This document shows, one piece after another, positions 1 through 5,245 of a stretch of 5,266 bases of DNA (positions are counted from its first letter, which is position 1; the number at the start of each line of letters is the position of its first letter). The position numbers and the translations under genes were made by a program. Origin of the DNA: Tannerella sp. (GTDB lineage: Bacteria; Bacteroidota; Bacteroidia; Bacteroidales; Tannerellaceae); NCBI GenBank assembly GCA_031289445.1, contig JAITPL010000157.1:1-5266 (forward strand), read 5' to 3'. The notes under the pieces are model-generated. The model was not told the DNA's origin and searched no databases. It worked only from the letters and a program-made list of their open reading frames with translations.

Positions 1-321
1 TCTAACCTGACCGGCTTCCTGCTGCAAAAGTATGTAACCTTTACCGCCTCCGACCTTCGCGGACGTACTCAACTGCTTCGCTATATCTTGATCGTCGGCG
101 GCAACCTGCTTATTAACTATGTGGGACTGAAAGTTCTGGTTGACGGACTGAACTGCTATCCGACCCCGTCCAAGATGATAATCACCGTCATAACGATAGT
201 ATGCAGTTACATCGGGCAGAAAAAATACACCTTTCGAGCCACGCCTGTCTCGCCCTCCTCTTCCGTAGATTCCGCTGATTCCGTCGATTCCGCTGATTCC
301 GAAAAACAGTCATTACATTAA
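1..321 (+). CDS. GtrA-like family membrane protein, C-terminal part (5' end outside window)
   Basis: The frame is open from base 1 to the TAA at 319-321, giving 106 residues without the true start. GtrA proteins (PF04138) are small four-helix inner-membrane proteins, usually about 120-150 residues. They are linked to flipping or presenting polyprenyl-linked sugars for cell-surface polysaccharide. Visible here are the family's mid-protein motif F-L-L-Q-K-Y-V-T-F (fragment residues 6-14), a third hydrophobic segment with the typical N-x-x-x-N-Y-x-G pattern (about 27-46), a fourth (about 57-74), and the closing G-Q-K-K-Y-T-F (72-78), where family members normally end. The first one or two helices are missing. 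The remaining 28 residues are a polar Ser/Asp/Ala tail encoded largely by a short tandem repeat, which is unusual. The next gene starts 14 nt downstream with no visible promoter between them, so co-transcription is plausible. Family assignment rests on motif recognition; the sugar substrate cannot be inferred. Confidence 0.85.
   Translation, partial: SNLTGFLLQKYVTFTASDLRGRTQLLRYILIVGGNLLINYVGLKVLVDGLNCYPTPSKMIITVITIVCSYIGQKKYTFRATPVSPSSSVDSADSVDSADSEKQSLH
268..301 (+). repeat. 9-bp/18-bp tandem repeat at the 3' end of the GtrA-like gene
   Basis: The unit GATTCCGCTGATTCCGTC (268-285) is followed by a second copy matching at all 16 bases present (286-301). Each 18-mer consists of two 9-bp half-units beginning GATTCCG. 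A degenerate half-unit (TCTTCCGTA, 259-267) may precede it. Because the period is a multiple of three, it reads through in frame as Val-Asp-Ser-Ala-Asp-Ser repeats and extends the protein tail without breaking the gene. Confidence 0.9.
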
Positions 322-335
322 TATATTTATATCTT

Positions 336-2756
336 ATGAAAAATCTTGCATTCTTACTATTCATCGTTACACTGTGCGGATGCGCAGGAAACACCGACAA
401 GTTTGCGCCCTCGCACACCAACACGCTGCGAGCGCCGGCTTATCCCTTAGTCAGTATCGACCCCTACACAAGTGCGTGGTCGTTCACGGACAATCTCAAC
501 GACGACCTCGTCAGGCACTGGACCGGGGTGAAGTTCCCGCTTCTGGGAGCGCTCAAGGTTGATGGCGTCGATTATCGCTTTATGGGAGTAAACGAAATCC
601 CGCTCTTCGAATACCTCCCCACCGCAGCCTCCGACCGCTGGGATGCTGCCTACACCGAAAAAGAGCCTAAGGGAGACTGGACGGTTGCCTCATTCAACGA
701 CGACGCATGGCAACACGGCAAAGCTGCCTTCGGCACTACCGACGAGCCTTTCCTCTCGACCGAGTGGACAAGCAAGGAGATATGGGTGCGCCGTACCTTC
801 GACCTCCCTGAAGACTTCTCCTCAAAACCCCTCATCCTCGAATACTCGCACGATGATGATTTCACGCTCTTTATCAACGGCGTCAAGGTCGTCGAAACAG
901 GTGATGCGTGGAGGAAGAACGTGCAGATAGAGCTTTCCGACGAGGTCAAGGCAACCCTCAAGGCCGGCAAGAACGTCATCGCGGCCAACTGCAAAAACCG
1001 TACCGGCGGCGCTTACGTCGATTTCGGCCTCTTTGTCCAGGACCTGAGCGGCATCCGCTTCGAGCAGGCTGCCATCCAGACCTCCGTCAACGTCCAGCCG
1101 ACGCAAACTTATTACAACTTCACCTGCGGCCCTGTTGACCTTAGCGTAGTTTTCACAACGCCGCTCTTGCCCGACAACCTCGAACTTCTATCCCGACCGG
1201 TTACTTACATCTCCTATCAGGCCACGCCAAACGACGGACAGCCTCACGACGTCGGTATTCATATCGAAGCCACGCCCGACTGGGCTATCAACTCGCCCGG
1301 CCAAAAGACCGAAATCGCCATTGACACACAGGAGGGTATATCCTTCGTCCGTGCCGGAACTACCGAGCAGCCAATCCTGCAAAAGGGAGGCGACAACGTG
1401 CGCATCGACTGGGGATACTTCTATCTGGCTACACGTATTCGAAACGGCAACGGTGTTATTGCCGGCAACAACGCTATGACTTATTACGACAACCTGGGCA
1501 AGATCGCCGCCGCAACCGAGGGTTTTGTGATGCTCGGCTATGACGACATATATTCCATTCAGTACTTCCACAACAACCGCCGCGCTTACTGGACGCACGA
1601 CGGTACAGTTAGCATCCATCAAACTTTCGCCGCCGCCGACAGGGATTATCAGCAAATCATGCACGACTGCGCGGACTTCGACAGCCGTCTTGTCAACGAC
1701 GCCGTCAAGGCCGGCGGCAAGGAGTATGCCGAGATATGCGCTCTGGCTTACCGGCAGGCCGTCTCGGCTCACAAACTTGTTGATGACGGAAACGGTAACC
1801 TGCTCTTCCTCTCAAAGGAAAATTTCAGTAACGGCTCGATAGGCACTGTGGATATAACCTATCCTTCGTCGCCGCTCTTTTTGCTCTATAACCCTGAGTT
1901 GCTCAAGGGAATGATGAATCCCATCTTCTACTTCAGCGAGAGCGGCAAGTGGACCAAACCTTTCCCCTCGCACGACGTAGGCACTTATCCCCGGGCTAAC
2001 GGTCAGACTTACGGTGGCGACATGCCGGTCGAGGAGGGCGGTAACATGCTTATACTGACTACCGCCATCGCCGTTGTCGAGGGTAACGCCGAATATGCAA
2101 AGAAGCACTGGGAGGTATTGACTATCTGGGCCGACTATCTGATAAAAGAAGGACTTGACCCCGAAAATCAACTGTGTACGGATGATTTTGCCGGACATTT
2201 TGCGCATAACGCCAATCTCTCCATCAAAGCTATCATTGGCATAGCCGGATACGGTAAACTTGCCGGGATGCTGGGCGACAAGGCGACGTCCGAAAAGTAC
2301 ATATCCACCGCCAAGGAGATGGAGCAGAAGTGGGTACGGATGGCCGACAACGGCGATCATTACCGTCTGACGTTCGACAAGGCGGATACCTGGAGTCAGA
2401 AGTATAATTTAGTGTGGGACGATATGTTCGGCATGTCGATATTTCCGCCTGAGGTGGCTGCGAAAGAGGTAGCTTACTATCTGAAAAAGCAGAACAAATA
2501 CGGTTTGCCGCTCGACAGCCGCAAAGACTACACCAAAAGCGACTGGATAGCATGGAGTGCATGTCTGGCTACTTCGCCGGATGATTTTCGCGCGTTGATA
2601 GCGCCTGTTCATCTCTACGCCGACGAGACTGTCTCGCGCATACCGCTCAGCGACTGGCATGATACGAAAGATAGCCATTCGGTAGGTTTTCGTGCGCGTT
2701 CTGTCGTTGGCGGCTATTTCATGAAGATTCTCAAGGATAATTATACAAAGAAATAA
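336..2756 (+). CDS. Glutaminase A family lipoprotein (DUF4964-DUF5127-DUF4965-DUF1793)
   Basis: This complete 806-residue protein has the domain order of the GtaA-type glutaminase family common in Bacteroidales. Family members are annotated as hydrolysing L-glutamine to glutamate and ammonia. The N-terminus is a lipoprotein signal: Lys-3, a hydrophobic core at 4-13, then L-C-G-C with the likely lipidated Cys at 16. This suggests anchoring in the outer membrane or periplasmic face. Domains, in order: a short A-P-A-Y-P-L-V-S-I-D-P-Y-x-S-x-W-S-F block (33-50, DUF4964-like), an N-terminal beta domain (DUF5127) interrupted by a jelly-roll-like insert (about 112-235, with W-V-R-R-T-F and H-D-D-D-F-T-L-F-I-N-G), and a six-hairpin helical region (DUF4965/DUF1793, about 400-800). 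The helical region holds L-G-Y-D-D-I-Y-S-I-Q-Y-F (399-411), K-E-N-F-S-N-G-S-I-G-T-V-D (494-506), C-T-D-D-F-A-G-H (614-621) and L-D-S-R-K-x-Y-T-K-S-D-W (726-737). It ends in the usual R-S-V-V-G-G-Y-F-M-K. No truncation is seen. The fold resembles glycosidases, so the true substrate should be treated as unproven. Confidence 0.92.
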   Translation: MKNLAFLLFIVTLCGCAGNTDKFAPSHTNTLRAPAYPLVSIDPYTSAWSFTDNLNDDLVRHWTGVKFPLLGALKVDGVDYRFMGVNEIPLFEYLPTAASDRWDAAYTEKEPKGDWTVASFNDDAWQHGKAAFGTTDEPFLSTEWTSKEIWVRRTFDLPEDFSSKPLILEYSHDDDFTLFINGVKVVETGDAWRKNVQIELSDEVKATLKAGKNVIAANCKNRTGGAYVDFGLFVQDLSGIRFEQAAIQTSVNVQPTQTYYNFTCGPVDLSVVFTTPLLPDNLELLSRPVTYISYQATPNDGQPHDVGIHIEATPDWAINSPGQKTEIAIDTQEGISFVRAGTTEQPILQKGGDNVRIDWGYFYLATRIRNGNGVIAGNNAMTYYDNLGKIAAATEGFVMLGYDDIYSIQYFHNNRRAYWTHDGTVSIHQTFAAADRDYQQIMHDCADFDSRLVNDAVKAGGKEYAEICALAYRQAVSAHKLVDDGNGNLLFLSKENFSNGSIGTVDITYPSSPLFLLYNPELLKGMMNPIFYFSESGKWTKPFPSHDVGTYPRANGQTYGGDMPVEEGGNMLILTTAIAVVEGNAEYAKKHWEVLTIWADYLIKEGLDPENQLCTDDFAGHFAHNANLSIKAIIGIAGYGKLAGMLGDKATSEKYISTAKEMEQKWVRMADNGDHYRLTFDKADTWSQKYNLVWDDMFGMSIFPPEVAAKEVAYYLKKQNKYGLPLDSRKDYTKSDWIAWSACLATSPDDFRALIAPVHLYADETVSRIPLSDWHDTKDSHSVGFRARSVVGGYFMKILKDNYTKK

Positions 2757-2757
2757 A

Positions 2758-3159
2758 TCAGTCAGGCCGATAATGCTTGTCAGCCCAGCTGACAAGTGTT
2801 TTGGCCTGTTTTATGCTTGCTTGAACTATTGTATAGTTACAATTGCCGTCGTAGCCCAAAACCGTATTCAACGATTCGTAGGCATAAAACAGCGGTCGTG
2901 TCATTTTGTTGTCTTTCTTTGATATTGCATCCTGATAATCCTGAATATCGGGACGCTGTCCGCGCTTCATGCCTTTGCGGATACCAAGCGCGGCGTCAAG
3001 CGCAATAAGTACGCCGTTCCAAGCGGTATTGCCGGCCATGCGAACGTATTTGCTATCATTGTAATAGCTGCCGTCTTTCTCGGCTTTCTCGGAAAGCAGG
3101 ATGCGAGCATTCTCAATATAGCGCTCAGCTTCGCGAATAGGATGTTTTAACTCTGCCAT
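2758..3159 (-). CDS. DUF5618 family protein (small helical protein of unknown function)
   Basis: This complete 133-residue protein is recognised as DUF5618, a small family found mainly in Bacteroidetes with no known biochemical function. Supporting motifs are I-R-E-A-E-R-Y-I-E-N-A-R (8-19), S-Y-Y-N-D-S-K-Y-V-R-M-A-G-N-T-A-W (31-47), the hydrophobic helix V-L-I-A-L-D-A-A-L-G (50-59), and a C-terminal L-G-Y-D-G-N...W-A-D region (101-127). It is soluble and charged, with no signal peptide or membrane helix, so probably cytoplasmic and all-helical. The arrangement recalls HEPN-like helical bundles, but the Rx4-6H ribonuclease motif of catalytic HEPN proteins is absent and no nucleotidyltransferase partner lies beside it, so a toxin role is not supported. 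The ATG at 3159 is preceded by an A-rich leader without a clear Shine-Dalgarno. It lies 104 bp downstream of sulP on the same strand but has its own candidate -7 box. Its stop is one base from the stop of the convergent gene. Confidence 0.83.
   Translation of the reverse strand: MAELKHPIREAERYIENARILLSEKAEKDGSYYNDSKYVRMAGNTAWNGVLIALDAALGIRKGMKRGQRPDIQDYQDAISKKDNKMTRPLFYAYESLNTVLGYDGNCNYTIVQASIKQAKTLVSWADKHYRPD
2772..2803 (+). terminator. Probable intrinsic terminator of the glutaminase-family gene, inside the DUF5618 gene
   Basis: CTTGTCAGC (2776-2784) and GCTGACAAG (2788-2796) are perfect 9-bp inverted arms around a 3-nt CCA loop. The stem can be lengthened by two G-U and two A-U pairs (2772-2775 with 2797-2800). 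On the plus strand it is followed by TGTTTTGG and shortly by another TTTT, and it begins 19 nt after the TAA at 2754-2756. That is the right position and direction for rho-independent termination of the upstream gene. On the minus strand the sequence after the stem is not T-rich, so it is less convincing as a bidirectional terminator. It lies wholly within codons 122-128 of the convergent gene. Confidence 0.65.
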
Positions 3160-3188
3160 ACAGATTATTTTTTGATGATTTTACACTA

Positions 3189-3220
3189 CAAAAGTACATA
3201 AAAATATTGAGATTTCCAAG
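3189..3220 (-). promoter_or_regulatory. Candidate Bacteroidetes-type promoter for the DUF5618 gene
   Basis: Read on the minus strand, TACTTTTG (3196 to 3189) fits the TAnnTTTG -7 consensus at every specified base. CTTG (3220 to 3217) lies 20 nt upstream, matching three of four bases of the TTTG -33 box at near-usual spacing. Transcription would start near 3182 and give a leader of about 22 nt. This suggests DUF5618 can be expressed independently of sulP. Confidence 0.55.
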
Positions 3221-3251
3221 CGCGAGGGATGAAAAAAGTTCTTTTACAGTA

Positions 3252-3259
3252 CAAAGATA
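3252..3259 (-). promoter_or_regulatory. Second -7-like box upstream of the DUF5618 gene
   Basis: TATCTTTG (read 3259 to 3252 on the minus strand) also matches TAnnTTTG, five bases after the sulP stop codon. I see no TTTG-like -33 box at the expected distance, which would fall within the end of sulP. It is weaker than the box at 3189-3196 and may be fortuitous. Confidence 0.25.
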
Positions 3260-3263
3260 ATGT

Positions 3264-4952
3264 TTATTTCTCGGAAATAGCCAGAAACTCGTTTGCTTTT
3301 GTTAGAGCTTCGTGTATGTTACTACAGATATTCTCGGCGCCAAGGCGTGTATCCATGCCGTTTTTGACAAGCATGGCGCGTACTTTGTCGTTGACGCCCG
3401 AAAGTATGACCTGAATATTTTCACCCATGGAAAGACGGCAGAGGCTCTCAAGGTTGTGCAGGCCGGTCGAATCCATGAAAGGCACTTTGCGCATTCGGAT
3501 GATGCGCACGCGAGGTTTGGCGCCCAGCTGTTTCATGCAGGCGTCGAACTTGTTGGCTATGCCGAAGAAGAAAGGGCCGTCGATTTCATACACCTCTACT
3601 CCTTCCGGAATGATTAGAGCATCTGCGTCGTGCGCAAACTCGCTTTCGTGCGAGAGGTCGATGCGTTCTGTGGCAACCGACACCTGCGTAGTCTCGGCTA
3701 TGCGCCTCATAAAGAGAAGCATAGCCAGCAGCAGACCTATCTCTATGGCTATCGTAAGATCGAAGATGACAGTCAGAAAGAATGTTACAAGCAGCACTAT
3801 GACATCGCTTTTGGGGTTTTTGAGCAGTGAGCGGAAAGTGCGCCACTCGCTCATGTTGTACGACACTATTATCAGCACCCCTGCGAGGCAGGCCATAGGT
3901 ATATGTTTGGTCAGCGGGCCGAGGAAGAGCAATATGAGCAGCAATACGACCGCATGGATAAGTCCGGCAACCGGAGTACGTCCGCCGTTGTTGATATTAG
4001 TCATAGTACGTGCAATAGCGCCTGTAACAGGTATGCCGCCGAAGATGGGGACGATGATATTGGCCACTCCCTGCGCTATCAGTTCGGTATTGGAGTTATG
4101 CCGGTCGCCGGTAACACCGTCGGCAACGGTTGCCGAGAGCAGCGATTCGATAGCGCCGAGCATGGCAATAGTAAAGGCCGCAGGCAGTAAAAGGTTGATT
4201 GTTTCGGTGTTGATGGAGATTGTTTCAGGCTCCGGCAGTGATGCGTTGATTTGGAAACGGTCGCCGATAGTTTCGACGCCTTCGACGCCGAAGAATGTGC
4301 GCAGGATATAAACGCCGGCAGTCATCAGGATGATTGCTATCAGCGAGCCGGGTATTTTCTTTGAAAACCTTGGCGTATAGACTATGATGAGGATGCTCAA
4401 AAGTCCGATTAGTAGCGAGAGCCACGAGGCAGAGCCTATATTTTGCGCATAGACAACCCATTTGGAAATAAAGTCGCCGGGCATCTTGTCGATAGATAAG
4501 GCAAAGAGGTCTTTAATCTGTGTAGTGAAGATAGTTAGCGCGATGCCGCTGGTGAAGCCTACAACTATAGGATAGGGGATAAATTTAATAACCGTCCCGA
4601 GGCGCAAGACGCCCATAAGCACAAGCAAAATTCCTGCAAGCAGTGTGGCGATGACAAGTCCCTCGACGCCGAAATTCTGAATGACGCCATAAACGATGAC
4701 GATAAAAGCGCCGGTCGGGCCGCCTATCTGCACGCTGCTGCCGCCAAGAAACGACACTATGAAACCGCCTATAATGGCAGTTATAAGGCCTTTTTCGGGA
4801 CTGACGCCCGAAGCGATACCGAAAGCTATAGCCAGCGGCAATGCTACGATGCCTACAATGATTCCGGACATCAGGTCGCGCATAAACTTCTCGCGGGAGT
4901 AATTCTTTAGCGACTGAAACAGAAGCGGATTGAAATCAATAACATTTTTCAT
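3264..4952 (-). CDS. SulP/SLC26 family anion transporter with C-terminal STAS domain
   Basis: This complete 562-residue inner-membrane transporter is of normal length for a bacterial SulP protein. SulP members move sulfate, bicarbonate or dicarboxylates, usually with Na+ or H+. The membrane part (about 25-418) opens with the conserved helix A-L-P-L-A-I-A-F-G-I-A-S-G-V-S-P-E-x-G-L (37-56). It then has G-G-P-T-G-A-F (77-83, TM3), G-A-I-E-S-L-L-S-A-T-V-A-D (266-278, TM8) and G-G-I-P-V-T-G-A-I-A-R-T (305-316, TM9/10), which form the family substrate site. The Y-N-M-S-E-W (365-370) and L-L-F-M-R-R-I-A (412-419) stretches resemble E. coli DauA, a C4-dicarboxylate transporter, but substrate cannot be assigned from this. 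The cytoplasmic STAS domain (about 448-555) has M-R-K-V-P-F-M-D-S-T-G-L-H-N-L-E (487-502), with the conserved D-S-T-G loop where anti-sigma antagonists are phosphorylated. The ATG at 4952 is supported by an AAAAGGA five bases upstream and a candidate promoter. No carbonic anhydrase or sulfur-assimilation gene is adjacent. Confidence 0.95.
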   Translation of the reverse strand: MKNVIDFNPLLFQSLKNYSREKFMRDLMSGIIVGIVALPLAIAFGIASGVSPEKGLITAIIGGFIVSFLGGSSVQIGGPTGAFIVIVYGVIQNFGVEGLVIATLLAGILLVLMGVLRLGTVIKFIPYPIVVGFTSGIALTIFTTQIKDLFALSIDKMPGDFISKWVVYAQNIGSASWLSLLIGLLSILIIVYTPRFSKKIPGSLIAIILMTAGVYILRTFFGVEGVETIGDRFQINASLPEPETISINTETINLLLPAAFTIAMLGAIESLLSATVADGVTGDRHNSNTELIAQGVANIIVPIFGGIPVTGAIARTMTNINNGGRTPVAGLIHAVVLLLILLFLGPLTKHIPMACLAGVLIIVSYNMSEWRTFRSLLKNPKSDVIVLLVTFFLTVIFDLTIAIEIGLLLAMLLFMRRIAETTQVSVATERIDLSHESEFAHDADALIIPEGVEVYEIDGPFFFGIANKFDACMKQLGAKPRVRIIRMRKVPFMDSTGLHNLESLCRLSMGENIQVILSGVNDKVRAMLVKNGMDTRLGAENICSNIHEALTKANEFLAISEK

Positions 4953-4957
4953 ATTTA

Positions 4958-4964
4958 TCCTTTT
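4958..4964 (-). promoter_or_regulatory. Shine-Dalgarno sequence of the SulP gene
   Basis: On the minus strand AAAAGGA is followed by the 5-nt spacer TAAAT and then the ATG at 4952. It is the clearest ribosome binding site in the window and supports the chosen start. Confidence 0.7.
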
Positions 4965-4968
4965 AAAA

Positions 4969-5020
4969 CCGGCGCAAAATTACAAATAAATATCGAATAT
5001 CAAGGTTTCCCCTGCGCCGG
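4969..5020. repeat. 8-bp perfect inverted repeat flanking the SulP promoter
   Basis: CCGGCGCA (4969-4976) and TGCGCCGG (5013-5020) are exact reverse complements separated by 36 bases. They stand out as G+C-rich blocks around an A+T-rich centre. Relative to the predicted sulP start, the arms sit at about -1 to -8 and -45 to -52. They could be operator half-sites, recombination sites or chance. Confidence 0.6.
4975..5004 (-). promoter_or_regulatory. Candidate Bacteroidetes-type promoter for the SulP gene
   Basis: TAATTTTG (4982 to 4975, minus strand) matches TAnnTTTG at every specified base. CTTG (5004 to 5001) lies 18 nt upstream and matches three of four bases of the -33 TTTG box at slightly short spacing. 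The predicted start near 4968 gives a leader of about 16 nt containing the Shine-Dalgarno. Both boxes fall between the arms of an 8-bp inverted repeat; the -7 box overlaps the inner edge of one arm. Confidence 0.6.
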
Positions 5021-5043
5021 ACAGTTCGCCCTGACTTCGCCAA

Positions 5044-5069
5044 TGCGACGCCCAATAGCGACGCCCAAT
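5044..5069. repeat. Two tandem 13-bp repeats
   Basis: TGCGACGCCCAAT (5044-5056) is followed at once by AGCGACGCCCAAT (5057-5069); 12 of 13 bases are identical. Just to the left, two copies of TTCGCC (5025-5030 and 5036-5041) lie 11 bp apart, the second running into CCAAT as a degenerate version of the same unit. The spacing of about one helical turn would suit an operator, but slippage-generated repetition is an equal explanation. Confidence 0.75.
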
Positions 5070-5136
5070 CCCCGACAGGAGGCAAATCAGAAATTGACAA
5101 TGACGTCGTATTATCATCGTTAGAGGATACATATCG

Positions 5137-5166
5137 ATCTTTTTTCCCTCCTGACGAAAAAAAGAT
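5137..5166. repeat. A/T-rich inverted repeat
   Basis: ATCTTTTTT (5137-5145) and AAAAAAGAT (5158-5166) are perfect 9-bp reverse complements around a 12-nt centre. The stem is almost wholly A-T and lies between divergent genes, where no terminator is required. It may be a weak transcript-end signal, a curved-DNA element or a by-product of two homopolymer runs. Confidence 0.45.
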
Positions 5167-5191
5167 GATGTATTTCATAAAAAACAACGTG

Positions 5192-5217
5192 TTTGTGCTT
5201 TTTTTTCTTTATCTTTG
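5192..5217 (+). promoter_or_regulatory. Candidate promoter for the rightward gene at the window end
   Basis: TATCTTTG (5210-5217) is a perfect TAnnTTTG box, and TTTG occurs at 5192-5195. The 14-nt gap between them is shorter than the roughly 19-20 nt usual in Bacteroidetes, so only the -7 box is convincing. Predicted initiation near 5224 would give a leader of about 22 nt before the ATG at 5246 and argues for that start. Confidence 0.55.
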
Positions 5218-5245
5218 CGGCACTAAATTTTATTCTATCGAAGTT

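Larger units (their letters stand above)
4953..5245. other. Divergent intergenic region between the SulP gene and the next rightward gene
   Basis: This 293-bp stretch holds the leftward sulP leader and promoter near 4953-5004 and the promoter-flanking inverted repeat. It also holds a repeat-containing G+C-rich middle (about 5009-5083) and an A+T-rich right part with homopolymer runs and a rightward -7 box. No convincing gene is seen on the minus strand, where an open frame at 4963-5187 would cover the sulP promoter. On the plus strand the frame of the downstream gene has no stop from 4967 onward, so an upstream start for that gene cannot be fully excluded. Confidence 0.6.

Noticed and set aside
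188..424. Minus-strand open frame with Asn-Gln-Arg/Arg-Asn repeats across the GtrA end and lipoprotein start
   Set aside because: The repetitive Arg/Asn residues come from reading the tandem repeat on the wrong strand. It overlaps two well-supported plus-strand genes.
1188..1772. Open frame of 194 codons on the minus strand within the glutaminase-family gene
   Set aside because: It is antisense to a conserved domain region, resembles no known family, and has no minus-strand promoter or ribosome binding site that I can see.
1812..2360. Open frame of 182 codons on the minus strand within the glutaminase-family gene
   Set aside because: It lies opposite the most conserved part of the lipoprotein gene. 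The low-stop mirror frame follows from that gene's codon usage.
2758..3159. HEPN-type toxin of a toxin-antitoxin pair
   Set aside because: The Rx4-6H catalytic motif is missing and no antitoxin or nucleotidyltransferase gene is adjacent. The neighbours are a transporter and a convergent lipoprotein gene.
3228..3252. Possible terminator after the SulP gene (AAAAG/CTTTT symmetry)
   Set aside because: The arms are five A/T-rich bases with a two-base loop, which cannot form a stable hairpin. No convincing terminator separates sulP from DUF5618.
3427..4311. Open frame of 294 codons on the plus strand, antisense to the SulP gene
   Set aside because: It lies wholly inside a clear SulP gene on the opposite strand. 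Its translation is rich in Ser, Arg, Met and Ile with no recognisable domain, as expected for a mirror frame, and no promoter or ribosome site precedes it.
5043..5123. Small plus-strand open frame of 26 codons across the 13-bp repeats
   Set aside because: There is no ribosome site or promoter, and its sequence is explained by the direct repeats. Nothing distinguishes it from chance.
4963..5187. Minus-strand open frame of 74 codons upstream of the SulP gene
   Set aside because: It would overlap the sulP promoter and the intergenic repeats. The translation shows no domain, and no promoter or Shine-Dalgarno precedes it.
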